NCBI GenBank assembly: GCA_023404345.1
Contig: JAEYCB010000012.1
Span: forward strand, 7,688 to 71,687
Direction of reading: 5' to 3'
From: Bacillota bacterium
GTDB taxonomy: Bacteria; Bacillota; Clostridia; Christensenellales; Aristaeellaceae
Length of the DNA stretch: 64,000 nucleotides
Positions 45,696 through 54,956 of this stretch are shown here, in pieces. Position 1 is the stretch's first letter. The number at the start of each line of letters is the position of its first letter. Both the position numbers and the translations under genes were made by a program. The notes under the pieces are model-generated. The model ran no database searches. It saw only the letters and a program-made list of their open reading frames with translations, and was not told the DNA's origin.

Positions 45696-47726
45696 TCATT
45701 CCCCGTCGCGGGGTTCCACAAAGGGATCGCCGTCCTCTTCCACATCCTGAGGAGCAAAGCCGGGGGTCGCAGCCCCGTCCGTCTGCGCATCCGGAGTGGG
45801 ATCATCCTGCGCCTCCTCAGACGGCTGCATCTTTTCCGCCTGGGTCATAGGCGGAAGCGGATCGCCCCGCATGACGCATTCAAAGTCCGCACGGCTCAGC
45901 GTGTCACGCTCCAAAAGCGCCTCGGCCACGGCGATGAGCTTATCCATATGTTCCTTGAGCAGATTGCAGGCGCGAGTGTAGCACTCGTCCAACAGGCGCT
46001 TGACCTCCTGGTCGATAGCGGCAGCACTCTGTTCACTGTATTCGCGGCTCTGGCCAAACTCCATGCCCACGAAGACCTCCTGATCACTGCCCAGGTACAT
46101 GGTGCCGATAGAATCGCTCATACCAAACTGCGTCACCATCCGCCGGCACAGCTCGGTGGCGCGCTTGATATCGCTGGAGGCGCCGGTGTAGATATCGTCC
46201 AGGGACACGCGCTCGGCCGCATGTCCGCCAAGGGCCATGGTGACCATGCCCAGCATCGCTGTGCGGCTGTAGTTGTCATTTTCCTCGCTGGGCAGGCTGA
46301 GCGTATAGCCGCCGGCCTGACCGCGCGGCACGATGGTAACCAGATGCACATCATCGCACTCCGGCAGCAGATTGGCGATCACCGCATGGCCAGCCTCATG
46401 GTAGGCTGTGGTTTTGCGGTCGCGCTCAGTCACTTTGTGGCTGCGCTTTTCAGGTCCCATCTGGACACGGCTGACCGCGTCCACCAAATCCTGCTGGCTG
46501 ATCTTTTTCTTTTTGCGGCGCACCGCCAGAATGGCGCCCTCGTTCATCACATTTTCCAGATCCGCGCCGCTGGAATAGGGCATACGCTTGGCGATGTTCT
46601 CCAGATCGACGTCTTTTTCCAACGCTTTGCCACGGCTGTGCACCTTGAGAATTTCCACGCGGCCTTCAAGGTCGGGATAGTTGACGGTAACCTGCCGGTC
46701 AAAGCGGCCGGGGCGCAGCAAAGCGGGGTCGAGAATATCGCGGCGGTTGGTAGCGGCCATCACGATGACGCCTTCGTTCATCGTAAAGCCGTCCATCTCC
46801 ACCAGCAGCTGGTTAAGGGTCTGTTCGCGCTCGTCATGACCACCGCCCAAACCCGCTCCACGATGCCGGCCCACAGCGTCGATCTCGTCAATAAAGACAA
46901 TGGAAGGCGCAGCCTTCTTGGCTTGGTCAAACAAGTCACGCACGCGGCTGGCGCCCACGCCCACAAACATTTCCACAAAGTCCGAACCGGAAATGGAAAA
47001 GAACGGCGCGTTGGCTTCACCGGCCACAGCCTTGGCCAGCAGGGTCTTGCCTGTGCCCGGAGGGCCCACCAGCAGCACACCCTTGGGTATGCGAGCACCC
47101 ATATCGGTATAGGCCTTGGGGTTCTTCAGAAAATCAACCATTTCCTGAAGTTCTTCCTTTTCCTCCTTTGCCCCGGCCACATCCTTAAAGGTGATGGGGT
47201 TTTTGGAGGGGTCACTGACACGCGCGCGGCTCTTGCCGAAGTTCATGACCTTGCTGTTGCCGCCGCCCTGCCGTGCCATGATGAAATACCATGCCGCCAT
47301 GGTAATGACAATCATCAGGATGAACGGCAAGAATTCCATATACCACGGTGTGACCACAGGCGCGCGGTATTCCACGGTAAAGGGCAAATCATTCACGCTG
47401 ACTTCATCCAAGGTTTTTCCCTGGGCGGTAGCGGTCATCTGCCGGACAGTATCGATAAAGTCCGATCCGATGGTGGTTTCAAAATCGTATCCGCGCTCGG
47501 GAAAATCTGCATCCGCCACAGTGCCGTTTCGATACAGACCCACCAGCGATGTGCCACGAATGGCCACTGCCTTCACATTATCCTCACGGATGGCTGTAAG
47601 CAGTTCGGGGTACTCGATACGGCGGCTGACAGATTGGCCCAGTCCGCCGTTGAGGGCCACGGCGATCAGGATAAATGCGGCCACCAGCGCCACATAGCCC
47701 ATCATTCCTCGTTGGTTCTTTTTCAA
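45696..47726 (-). CDS. ftsH: ATP-dependent zinc metalloprotease FtsH
   Basis: 676 residues from a TTG at 47726, nine bases after AAGGAGG (47736-47742); no nearer ATG has a site. Two transmembrane segments (about 10-28 and 113-135) flank the short outer domain. AAA domain: Walker A GPPGTGKTLLAKA, Walker B IVFIDEID, and the second region of homology ATNRRDILDPALLRPGRFDR. The zinc motif is HEAGH. The tail is acidic and Pro/Gln-rich. It degrades unneeded membrane and regulatory proteins, and in spore-formers it is needed for sporulation. First gene of a five-gene operon ending with DUF368. Confidence 0.96.
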   Translation of the reverse strand: MKKNQRGMMGYVALVAAFILIAVALNGGLGQSVSRRIEYPELLTAIREDNVKAVAIRGTSLVGLYRNGTVADADFPERGYDFETTIGSDFIDTVRQMTATAQGKTLDEVSVNDLPFTVEYRAPVVTPWYMEFLPFILMIVITMAAWYFIMARQGGGNSKVMNFGKSRARVSDPSKNPITFKDVAGAKEEKEELQEMVDFLKNPKAYTDMGARIPKGVLLVGPPGTGKTLLAKAVAGEANAPFFSISGSDFVEMFVGVGASRVRDLFDQAKKAAPSIVFIDEIDAVGRHRGAGLGGGHDEREQTLNQLLVEMDGFTMNEGVIVMAATNRRDILDPALLRPGRFDRQVTVNYPDLEGRVEILKVHSRGKALEKDVDLENIAKRMPYSSGADLENVMNEGAILAVRRKKKKISQQDLVDAVSRVQMGPEKRSHKVTERDRKTTAYHEAGHAVIANLLPECDDVHLVTIVPRGQAGGYTLSLPSEENDNYSRTAMLGMVTMALGGHAAERVSLDDIYTGASSDIKRATELCRRMVTQFGMSDSIGTMYLGSDQEVFVGMEFGQSREYSEQSAAAIDQEVKRLLDECYTRACNLLKEHMDKLIAVAEALLERDTLSRADFECVMRGDPLPPMTQAEKMQPSEEAQDDPTPDAQTDGAATPGFAPQDVEEDGDPFVEPRDGE

Positions 47727-47805
47727 AATGAAAGTCCTCCTTGCATTCAGGGCGTTTTCCCGCGTTTTTGGGGATAGCAAACCAGCGTCGGGACACGCCG
47801 AAAAC

Positions 47806-47835
47806 ATTATAGCATAGGATGGCCCCATTGTACAA
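47806..47835 (-). promoter_or_regulatory. ftsH: ftsH operon promoter
   Basis: Minus-strand TTGTAC (47830-47835), 18-bp spacer, TATAAT (47806-47811) with an extended TGC before it. Confidence 0.65.
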
Positions 47836-47932
47836 AGGATTTTCGTAAAATATAGGAAAGGGGGTATTCCGGCCGCTTCATCCCCTGTGCGCAGACTTTT
47901 TAAATTAATGATGAACAGGCGAAAAAAAGTGC

Positions 47933-47961
47933 TTGACATTTTCTTCGTCATCCCCTATAAT
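47933..47961 (+). promoter_or_regulatory. tRNA operon promoter
   Basis: Consensus TTGACA (47933-47938), 17-bp spacer, TATAAT (47956-47961), 20 bases before the first tRNA. Confidence 0.9.
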
Positions 47962-47981
47962 AACTTTCGCACTGAATGCAG

Positions 47982-48055
47982 TGGGGAATTGTGTAATGGC
48001 AGCACCTACGACTCTGACTCGTATTGTCTAGGTTCGAATCCTAGTTCCCCAGCCA
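47982..48055 (+). tRNA. tRNA-Gln (CTG anticodon)
   Basis: Acceptor TGGGGAA with TTCCCCA, anticodon stem TACGA/TCGTA around CTCTGAC (anticodon CTG, reads CAG), T-arm CTAGG-TTCGAAT-CCTAG, and encoded CCA. The next tRNA starts at the following base. Confidence 0.93.
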
Positions 48056-48130
48056 GGCTCCATGGTCAAGCGGTTAAGACGTCGCCCTCTCAAGGCGAAA
48101 TCAGGGGTTCGATTCCCCTTGGAGCTACCA
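48056..48130 (+). tRNA. tRNA-Glu (CTC anticodon)
   Basis: Acceptor GGCTCCA with TGGAGCT, anticodon stem TCGCC/GGCGA around CTCTCAA (anticodon CTC, reads GAG), T-arm GGGG-TTCGATT-CCCC, and encoded CCA. Position 1-72 is a G-U pair. Confidence 0.92.
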
Positions 48131-48134
48131 GTGC

Positions 48135-48174
48135 AGAAGCGGATCTATCGGGTAGAACCGATAGGTCCGTTTCT
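48135..48174 (+). terminator. Hairpin terminator of the tRNA operon
   Basis: Long stem (48135-48151 with 48158-48174, including G-U pairs) just after tRNA-Glu; a T-rich stretch follows. Confidence 0.7.
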
Positions 48175-48240
48175 CTATTCATTCTTCTGTTCCCATGTTG
48201 CCAAGCGGTTACCGCCACGTTTTTTCCTGGAGGCAAATCA

Positions 48241-49938
48241 ATGAACTTTCCCTTGAATCTTCCCACCTGGTTTCCCCTTGTGCCCAAGGCCCAGGCTGAG
48301 GCGGCTGATACGTTGGATACAAAGGACACCGCAGAGCATCCCGCGGGCCTGGGGCCCGTCACCGGCCGGGACTTGGGTAACCTGACCAGCCTTGTCAGGC
48401 CTTTTACCCGCGACCCATTTAACCGCTTGCGTCCGCCTTTTTCGCGCGAGGCTGCTGAACTATCGCTGGAGCTGGCCAGTATGGCCTACACGCTGGATCT
48501 GGAGCCTTGGACCGAAGCTGGCTGGAACGATTTTTCCATCCAGATCGACGATGAATTACAAAGTGGACTGAGCCATGGAACCAGCACGGACAGCGAGCGC
48601 ATGCGTGCGTTGGTCAACGCCCTCAAGGTTCGGCGTGCCAAAGCCGCTCTGCGAGAGCGCAACCCCGTTTCGCAAGTGATGAGCGCCCTGCGCCAGCGAG
48701 AGCGCAGCGACACCATCAAAGCCGTGTGCATGATGCATCCTCTGCCCGAAGGGCAATTTTTGCTGGCAATCGGTTTCATGGGCACGGGCAAGCGCTTTTA
48801 CGACTGGATTTCCAACTTCCGTTTTACTACGGAAGAGGGATTTCATAAAGGGTTTTATCAGCTTTGCACCTATTTTGAGGAGGGCGCAGAGAGCATCGTT
48901 TTTCCCGCCACGGCACAGGCCCTGGGCCTGGAAAAGCTCACCCTGGGTGAGGTTCTTTCCGAAATGAAAAGCCTGAGCAGCCGCTTCCGGTTGTGGATGG
49001 CCGGCCACAGTCAGGGTGGAGCAGTGATGCAGGTATTCTGTCACCGGCTGCTGAACGACTGGGGTGTGCTTGCACAGAACATGACGGGTTACGGCTTTGC
49101 CTCACCCACCGTTGCCACAGGCCATCTGGTGCATGACCCGTCTGCCTATCCGCTGTACCACATTCTCAACTGCGATGACATGGTGCCCCGTATGGGTGCG
49201 CTTCTGCACCTGGGCCTATGCATGGAATATCCGGCTGATGACGACTTCCGGGAGCGCTGCTACGATCTCAGTCCCCTGCCTGCCGACGTGGCGGCTCGCC
49301 TCGCGCTGGCCCCCTATCAACGGGCTATGGTAAACACGCCTACCATTCTTTTGTACAGCACCGCGTTTCTGCAATGCGTAGCCGAAGAAAAGGGCGAAGA
49401 GGGGCTAAGCAACCTGCTGGAGCGCAAGTGGGCTGTTCCCGCCGTGGACCGGATGTTACAGGCAGCCGGCGGCAAAGCCATGAACCTGCTTGACCGTCTG
49501 ATTGAAAATGCGCAAAATGGCCATATCGCCCTCACCGGCCAACCCATGGACGAACAGGCCCTAGCCGACCTGCGGGATCGCATGCGGCCCGTGGTACATG
49601 CCTTTCCATTCCGGCGGCTAATGGGCGCCGTGTTGGCCTATTGCATGCCGCCCCACCACCTGGTATATCATCAGCAGGACGGTGCCTATGCAGTGATCGT
49701 CAAGGAAGAACTATGCCGCCTGCGCCCGTTTATCTGGCTCAACGGCGAAGACGGTTTGCCTGTTAAGCGCTATGGCCGTCCAGATATCGCCCTACGGATG
49801 CTGAAGCCGAAAGCGGCCATGACCTGCCGGCGCATTACGCGCAGTGCAGGGGGGACTCACCGGCATGTGGAAATGGGCGTACGTCGAATGGGACTTACCG
49901 CCAGAAGAGCTCGTGCAAGAGCAAGGAAACCATTATAA
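48241..49938 (+). CDS. Class 3 lipase-like alpha/beta hydrolase
   Basis: 565 residues from the ATG at 48241 (CTGGAGG upstream); the frame is open back through the tRNAs but that is not coding. The nucleophile elbow is MAGHSQGGAVMQVF (about 258-271), with FASPTVATGH and the Asp-containing NCDDMVPRMG after it, as in fungal-type class 3 lipases. The helical N-terminal region (1-160) and the end (RRMGLTARRARARARKPL, very basic) have no match I know. No signal peptide is present. The role may be intracellular lipid or ester hydrolysis. Confidence 0.75.
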   Translation: MNFPLNLPTWFPLVPKAQAEAADTLDTKDTAEHPAGLGPVTGRDLGNLTSLVRPFTRDPFNRLRPPFSREAAELSLELASMAYTLDLEPWTEAGWNDFSIQIDDELQSGLSHGTSTDSERMRALVNALKVRRAKAALRERNPVSQVMSALRQRERSDTIKAVCMMHPLPEGQFLLAIGFMGTGKRFYDWISNFRFTTEEGFHKGFYQLCTYFEEGAESIVFPATAQALGLEKLTLGEVLSEMKSLSSRFRLWMAGHSQGGAVMQVFCHRLLNDWGVLAQNMTGYGFASPTVATGHLVHDPSAYPLYHILNCDDMVPRMGALLHLGLCMEYPADDDFRERCYDLSPLPADVAARLALAPYQRAMVNTPTILLYSTAFLQCVAEEKGEEGLSNLLERKWAVPAVDRMLQAAGGKAMNLLDRLIENAQNGHIALTGQPMDEQALADLRDRMRPVVHAFPFRRLMGAVLAYCMPPHHLVYHQQDGAYAVIVKEELCRLRPFIWLNGEDGLPVKRYGRPDIALRMLKPKAAMTCRRITRSAGGTHRHVEMGVRRMGLTARRARARARKPL

Positions 49939-49951
49939 AGCCTCTTTTTTC

Positions 49952-50863
49952 TTATGCCCGACGGTTTAGGCCCTTCACTTCCGGCGTGCCGGAAATCTCC
50001 GGCTGCTTTCCGCCCCTTGCGGCATTGATCGCAGACCCTGCTACAATCAGCGGAATTGCCAGAAGCGCATTCAACGTGACGGCGCTTCCTCCAATCAGAT
50101 AGGCCATCAGAGGTGCAAGCACCGGCTTGATAAAAAATGCGAAAGCTGCCGTATGGGCCCCGCCAAGTTTCATGGCCTGAAAGTACGACAGATAGCCCAT
50201 GCCCGTGACCGCAATGCCCAAAAACAGAATGCACAGCAGCTGGCGAGACGTTAAAGTGCTCGGAAAGGGTTGCCTGGTAGCAAGCAAAATCATCAGCAAT
50301 ACCGTTCCTCCTATCAGGAAAGACAGGGTAATGCTCACCGTATTTTTTAACCTTGAAAGATATTTCTTGGATAAAACGGTATACAAGCTAAAGGCCAGCG
50401 CTGAAAGCATCGCCATTCCAACAGGCAGGAAACGTCCTCCTTCAATGGGAAGCGCACAAATCACGATACCTGCAACGCATAACGAAACTGCCAGCATTTG
50501 TGGCGAGCGAAGCTTTTCTTTTAGCAGCAACGCAGACAGGACGATCGTAAAAAGGGAATTGGCGGAAAACACGATGGCTATCAGCGCCGGCGAATCGGAG
50601 CGTTGAACGCTGATCTGTAACAGCGGCATGCTGATGCATACCATCAGCACGCCGGTAAGCGCTGCCGCGGCCACTTCCTTTCTTTTGAGCGGCATCCGTC
50701 TGCCTTCGGCAAAGGCAAATGGGGCGAGGAATGCTGCGCCGATCAAAAAGCGGAACGCCGTCAGCGTAAACGGACTGATCTCGTCGGCAATCAACTTGCT
50801 GACGGGTTCCAGCATGGAAAACAGCACAGCTGTGAGCATAGCAAACAAAACGCCTTTATTCAT
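49952..50863 (-). CDS. EamA/DMT-family transporter
   Basis: 303 residues from the ATG at 50863 (AAGGA nine bases upstream), with an ATG at 50872 as alternative. Ten membrane segments in two EamA repeats: FSMLEPVSKLIADEISPFTL near the start and ALAFSLYTVLSKKYL in the second half, each with the usual EPV/KxYL-like elements. The family exports amino acids, nucleosides or similar metabolites; the substrate is unknown. It converges with the lipase-like gene, 13 bases apart. The more AT-rich composition begins here. Confidence 0.9.
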   Translation of the reverse strand: MNKGVLFAMLTAVLFSMLEPVSKLIADEISPFTLTAFRFLIGAAFLAPFAFAEGRRMPLKRKEVAAAALTGVLMVCISMPLLQISVQRSDSPALIAIVFSANSLFTIVLSALLLKEKLRSPQMLAVSLCVAGIVICALPIEGGRFLPVGMAMLSALAFSLYTVLSKKYLSRLKNTVSITLSFLIGGTVLLMILLATRQPFPSTLTSRQLLCILFLGIAVTGMGYLSYFQAMKLGGAHTAAFAFFIKPVLAPLMAYLIGGSAVTLNALLAIPLIVAGSAINAARGGKQPEISGTPEVKGLNRRA

Positions 50864-50882
50864 ATTGCGCATCCTTATAAAA

Positions 50883-50910
50883 ATTATAAAACTTTTGCCA
50901 CATTGTCAGA
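50883..50910 (-). promoter_or_regulatory. Promoter of the EamA gene
   Basis: Minus-strand TCTGAC (50905-50910), 16-bp spacer, TATAAT (50883-50888), in an AT-rich gap. Confidence 0.4.
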
Positions 50911-50943
50911 ATGAAGTTTAACGGACCATCCTCGCAAAACAGG

Positions 50944-51807
50944 TTAACCCTTGATATACCGTCTCATAAATTCGGCTACCAGATCCATGATTTCCGGCTG
51001 ATAAAACTCGTCAACGCCATGCTGGCAGCCTTCCAGCCGGTAATAATCACAGGGCACGCCATATTCCGTAAGCTTGTCATAAAAATTTTCACTCTGGGAA
51101 AGCTCTACGGTCGTATCCGCCGTTCCGTGCAAAATAAGGAATGGAACCGTATCCTTGCTGACATAGCGAATGGCACTAAAGCGGTCCAGGTTGTTCAGCG
51201 CCTCCGCCTCGCTGCTTCCGACCTTCTCCAGGGCCACCGCACCGCGCATACGGTCCTGTGCGCTGCTTTCATAAGCCGCGCGCAGATCGGCTATGCCATA
51301 GATGTCAACAACAGCATTTACACCGCTGCTGTGCTCCAAAAAGTCTCCTTGTTCAAATTCTTTCAGGCCTTGCGTTACACCCACCAGGCTGGCCAACATG
51401 CCGCCAGCGGATTCGCCCATGATAAATACGTTGCCGGGATCGATGCAATACCGGTCTGCATGGGCACGCAGATAACGTATGGCCGCTTTAACATCTATCA
51501 GCGGTGCAGGCAGAGGTGACTCGTTCACGGTACGGTACTCCACGCTGGCAACAATGAATCCCCGCTCGGCAAAGGAAAGAAGCTGCGGCATCCAGATATT
51601 ATGGTCCATCACATGCAACGCGCCGCCGCATAGCCATACAAGCAGAGGTCTTGGCTGCGTACACCTTTCCTTGTGTTTGGGCACAAACAGGCTCATACGA
51701 AGCGGACGTTCTGTTTCGCCATACCAGGCAACCTCGTTTTTATATGCTACGTTACAAATCAGGGAAATAGCGTCCCTTTTCAGGCGTACTTGCAGGTCCT
51801 TTTTCAT
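50944..51807 (-). CDS. Alpha/beta hydrolase, BD-FAE-like esterase
   Basis: 287 residues. The oxyanion region is LVWLCGGALH, the nucleophile elbow GESAGGMLAS (Ser near 136), the acid LHGTADTTV and the histidine EGCQHGVDEF. This is the hormone-sensitive lipase/feruloyl-esterase-like group, often working on acetyl or feruloyl groups of plant sugars. It is the last gene behind a sugar ABC importer, 9 bases after a permease, so a role in deacylating the imported sugar is a fair inference. No signal peptide, so it acts in the cytosol. Confidence 0.88.
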   Translation of the reverse strand: MKKDLQVRLKRDAISLICNVAYKNEVAWYGETERPLRMSLFVPKHKERCTQPRPLLVWLCGGALHVMDHNIWMPQLLSFAERGFIVASVEYRTVNESPLPAPLIDVKAAIRYLRAHADRYCIDPGNVFIMGESAGGMLASLVGVTQGLKEFEQGDFLEHSSGVNAVVDIYGIADLRAAYESSAQDRMRGAVALEKVGSSEAEALNNLDRFSAIRYVSKDTVPFLILHGTADTTVELSQSENFYDKLTEYGVPCDYYRLEGCQHGVDEFYQPEIMDLVAEFMRRYIKG

Positions 51808-51816
51808 GCGTTCTCA

Positions 51817-52644
51817 TCATCCTTTCACCGCACCGGCTGTAAGTCCTTTGATAAAATACTTTTGCAGGAAGATAAAAATCAGCGTAATGGGCAGAGATGC
51901 AATTACAATGCCGGCGAACGCATAACCATATTCGCTGACATATTCGCCAAAAAACGAACTGATGCTAACCATCAAAGTGGGAGTGCGCACGCTGTTTAGA
52001 AGTGCCTTGCTGACAAGGTAATCATTCCAGATGGTAATGCCGGAGCGAATGCAGCAGGTAGCCGTTACCGGCGCAAGCAGCGGAAGAAATACCACCTTGT
52101 AGGTTTTGAAGGTTGAACATCCATCAATGTACGCAGCTTCCTCAAGCTCTACAGGGATGGATTTCATAAAGCCAGTATATAAGAAGGTGCAAAATGGTAC
52201 GTGCCATGCCGTATGGATGAGGATACAGCCCCATATGGTATTATACAAGCTAAGCTTCGTCGACAGCCGAACCAGCATGAGCAGGCAGCTGATAAAGGGG
52301 ACCACCATCAGCGTAACAACATACTGATAGCTGATATTGAAAAAACGTCCCTTGATTCGCGCCAACGCATAACCCGCCAGAGAGCTGATAACCACCGTCA
52401 GCAGCAACGCGCCCACCGTAATAATCGCGGTATTTAGAATTGCGTTGCCAATTTTCATGTTGTCCCATACATAGACATAGTTTCCAAAGCTGAACATATC
52501 CGCCTGAATGGACAGCGGAAACATAACGATATCCTCGCGGGTTTTGAAGGAGCCGATCACAAAATAATAGATCGGTATCCAGATCATCACCGTAATGAGC
52601 AGAAAAAACAGTTCGCTCGCTATCACCGGCCATTTCTTTTTCAT
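51817..52644 (-). CDS. Carbohydrate ABC transporter permease (MalG type)
   Basis: 275 residues, six membrane segments. The EAA motif that contacts the ATPase is ELEEAAYIDGCSTFKTYKVV. FITIMVWIPIYYFV-like N-terminus and the C-terminal end GLTAGAVKG are typical of CUT1 permeases. It shares one base with the stop/start of the preceding permease gene. No ATPase gene is nearby; CUT1 systems often use a shared MsiK/MsmX-type ATPase encoded elsewhere. Confidence 0.93.
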   Translation of the reverse strand: MKKKWPVIASELFFLLITVMIWIPIYYFVIGSFKTREDIVMFPLSIQADMFSFGNYVYVWDNMKIGNAILNTAIITVGALLLTVVISSLAGYALARIKGRFFNISYQYVVTLMVVPFISCLLMLVRLSTKLSLYNTIWGCILIHTAWHVPFCTFLYTGFMKSIPVELEEAAYIDGCSTFKTYKVVFLPLLAPVTATCCIRSGITIWNDYLVSKALLNSVRTPTLMVSISSFFGEYVSEYGYAFAGIVIASLPITLIFIFLQKYFIKGLTAGAVKG

Positions 52645-53543
52645 TAATAGATATCCTCCCTCTTTTTGAGCACGATCAGCTGAAGCAAGGATACGACGGT
52701 GATAACGATCACCAGCAGCACCGACAGGGCAGATGCAATGCCGTACTTATTTGTTTCAAAAGAATAAAAATACACGCGCTGGGTAAGCAGCCTTGTAGAA
52801 TAGCCCGGCAGACCGTTGGAAACGGTAAAGGGAAGTTCGTAGGCCTTAAACGCCGCAATACTGGTTGTAATTACATTGATCGTGATAGATGGCGCCATGA
52901 TGGGGAGCACGATTTTGGTTTCCCTCTGCCACCGGTTTGTGCCATCCAGTTCTGCCGCTTCCAGCATGTCGCGCGGAATGCTTTGCAGGCCCGCCAAAAA
53001 GATAATGGCACACATGCCTACCTGAATCCACACGCTGGCCACGATAACCGCAAGCATGGTTACCCCGTAGGTTTCCAGCCAGTTTACGCTTTCCAGTCCG
53101 ATAGCGTTCAAAAGATAATTGATAAGGCCGCTGTTATAGTTATACATGATATGCCAGATGATGCCCACGATGATGCCGCTAAGCAGGCAGGGGAAAAACC
53201 ACATAACGCGCATCAGCGTACGGTTGATACGAAAACGTCCGGTTTTATCCAGTGCGAGCGCAAGCAGATAGCCCGCAACCACAACCAGGGCCGTCACACC
53301 TACAGCGTAAATCAACGTAGCCTGGGCCATGGTCCAAAAGCCTTCTGTGGTAGGCAACATGCGATAGTTGTCCAGGCCGACAAAGCGTGCCTTCCCGATA
53401 CCATTCCATTCTAAAAAGCTGTAACGAATCACATTGTACAGGGGATAAAGAATAAATACGCAGGTAATGGCCAAAAAAGGCAGCAGAAAAAGAATACCGG
53501 TAATTGTGCGTTTCCGCTGCCACGCCATTTTGGATCCTTTCAT
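52644..53543 (-). CDS. Carbohydrate ABC transporter permease (MalF type)
   Basis: 299 residues, six membrane segments, with EAA motif MLEAAELDGTNRWQRETKIV. It begins at ATG 53543 (AAGGAG nine bases before). FLLPFLAITCVFILYPLYNV at the N-terminus is the usual MalF/UgpA start. It pairs with the MalG-type permease. An intercistronic hairpin separates it from the binding-protein gene. Confidence 0.93.
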   Translation of the reverse strand: MKGSKMAWQRKRTITGILFLLPFLAITCVFILYPLYNVIRYSFLEWNGIGKARFVGLDNYRMLPTTEGFWTMAQATLIYAVGVTALVVVAGYLLALALDKTGRFRINRTLMRVMWFFPCLLSGIIVGIIWHIMYNYNSGLINYLLNAIGLESVNWLETYGVTMLAVIVASVWIQVGMCAIIFLAGLQSIPRDMLEAAELDGTNRWQRETKIVLPIMAPSITINVITTSIAAFKAYELPFTVSNGLPGYSTRLLTQRVYFYSFETNKYGIASALSVLLVIVITVVSLLQLIVLKKREDIY

Positions 53544-53563
53544 TTTTCTCTTCTCCTTATTGA

Positions 53564-53599
53564 TAAAAACTTGGGGCTGCCGTACCGCGCAGCAGCCCC
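53564..53599 (-). terminator. Intercistronic terminator between binding protein and permease genes
   Basis: 8-bp stem (53573-53580 with 53592-53599) followed on the minus strand by AAGTTTTTA. It would let the binding-protein mRNA outnumber the permease mRNA. Confidence 0.7.
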
Positions 53600-53614
53600 G
53601 TAGCTATTTCCCAG

Positions 53615-54886
53615 TTAGCGGGCGTAGCGCTGAAGGACGGTGTTCATCGTGGTTATGGCGTCCTCAACGGTGCCGTTGCCCGCATACGCGTCGCGCAGGG
53701 CAGTCATGGCCGCGTCCTTAAACTCTGCGCCATAGAGGTTATATCCCATCGAGATGGAGTTAAGCTCGCTCACCTGGGGCACAAGTCCCTTGATTCCCTC
53801 AGGCAGTACGATCATGTCATCGGTCATGTTGGTCAGGACCGGTACGGTTCCGCGCGCGTTCTGGATGATTTTGAAGTTTTCCGGTTCAAATACCCAGTTG
53901 ATAAACAGCTCCGCCGCCTCTGCCATAGCCGGATCGCTCTGCTCTGTCAGAGCAAAGGCAACCTCGGTAGAAGAGCTGATCCACAGGTCTTTATCGGGGT
54001 CGTTGAAAGGCGGAAAAATCGCAACGCCGGCATTTTCGCGTCCGCAATATTCGTCAATCGCGGCCAACGCGCCGGAAGAAACCCAGTTGCCACCCAAAAG
54101 CATCGCGGCGCCGCCTTCCGCCATAATGGCTACGGCATCGTCCTGTGTGGTGGTTGCGCTGCCGGTCATCAGATAGGGAATGACCTGCTTCAGTTTTTCC
54201 GCCGCCTCCGGATACTTGGTGAAATCAAACGTGCCATCCTTCATGCCGGCTTCGTAGGCCGCGCCTTCTTCCGGCGTCTGGAAGCAGTTTGCCAGCATCA
54301 ACTCATAAAGCATATAGCAGATGGTGTGGTGATCACCGTTGATCAAAAGGGGTGCATAATCTGTCTTTTCCTGGATATCGGCACAGCACTTGAGGAACTC
54401 ATCCCAGTTGGCAGGGGGATTATCCCATCCCGCTTCCTTAAGTGCATCCGTATTCACATACAGCGCAGAGAAAGAGGCGCCCTGGGTAATGCCGGAAAGG
54501 ATGCCGTTGTAGGTAAACGCCTGGAGGAAGCGCTCCGGCACGTTTGCCGCGCACGGCATACCGGTCAAATCTCTAATCAGCCCACCTTCAATCATATCAA
54601 GGTAGATATCCGAAACGGTGAGTTTAATAACACCGGGCAAGTCATTAGCGGCAATACGCGCCGAAATAAATTCCGTAATATTCTGATCGCTTCCCACGGA
54701 TTCCAGCGTAATCCAGGGGTACTCTGCTTCAAAGGAAGCCTTCATGTCCTGCCAGGCATCCGCCCAGTTGGTATCGACGATACATACCTCCAGGGTCACC
54801 GGTGCATGTTCCTCCGCCACGGCTGCACCAGAAAAAATCAGGAGGGCCAAAATGGATACAAGAATAAATGACAACCCTTTTTTCAT
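53615..54886 (-). CDS. Extracellular sugar-binding protein (SBP family 1)
   Basis: About 423 residues from the internal Met that begins MKKGLSFILV. The signal peptide ends AAVA, followed by Glu, with no lipobox cysteine, which is unusual for a Gram-positive binding protein. The mature part is family 1: APVTLEVCIVDTNWADAWQD, the DLPGVIKLTVSDIYLDM-like lobe, AMLLGGNWVSSG and the hinge-region FEPENFKIIQNARGTVP. It binds a carbohydrate and delivers it to the two permeases downstream. LysR is encoded divergently and probably regulates the unit. Confidence 0.92.
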   Translation of the reverse strand: MKKGLSFILVSILALLIFSGAAVAEEHAPVTLEVCIVDTNWADAWQDMKASFEAEYPWITLESVGSDQNITEFISARIAANDLPGVIKLTVSDIYLDMIEGGLIRDLTGMPCAANVPERFLQAFTYNGILSGITQGASFSALYVNTDALKEAGWDNPPANWDEFLKCCADIQEKTDYAPLLINGDHHTICYMLYELMLANCFQTPEEGAAYEAGMKDGTFDFTKYPEAAEKLKQVIPYLMTGSATTTQDDAVAIMAEGGAAMLLGGNWVSSGALAAIDEYCGRENAGVAIFPPFNDPDKDLWISSSTEVAFALTEQSDPAMAEAAELFINWVFEPENFKIIQNARGTVPVLTNMTDDMIVLPEGIKGLVPQVSELNSISMGYNLYGAEFKDAAMTALRDAYAGNGTVEDAITTMNTVLQRYAR

Positions 54887-54956
54887 GACAATCCTTCCTT
54901 CTCCATATGTTTTTATGAAAGCAGGCGCTGCTTTACATACCGTCATTTATGAAGGT

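Noticed and set aside
45948..47777. 609-codon open frame antisense to ftsH
   Set aside because: FtsH is unmistakable; the antisense product is His/Ala/Gly-rich with no family.
47887..48240. Open frame through the tRNA genes into the lipase-like gene
   Set aside because: The tRNAs and their promoter and terminator occupy it; the ATG at 48241 has its own ribosome binding site.
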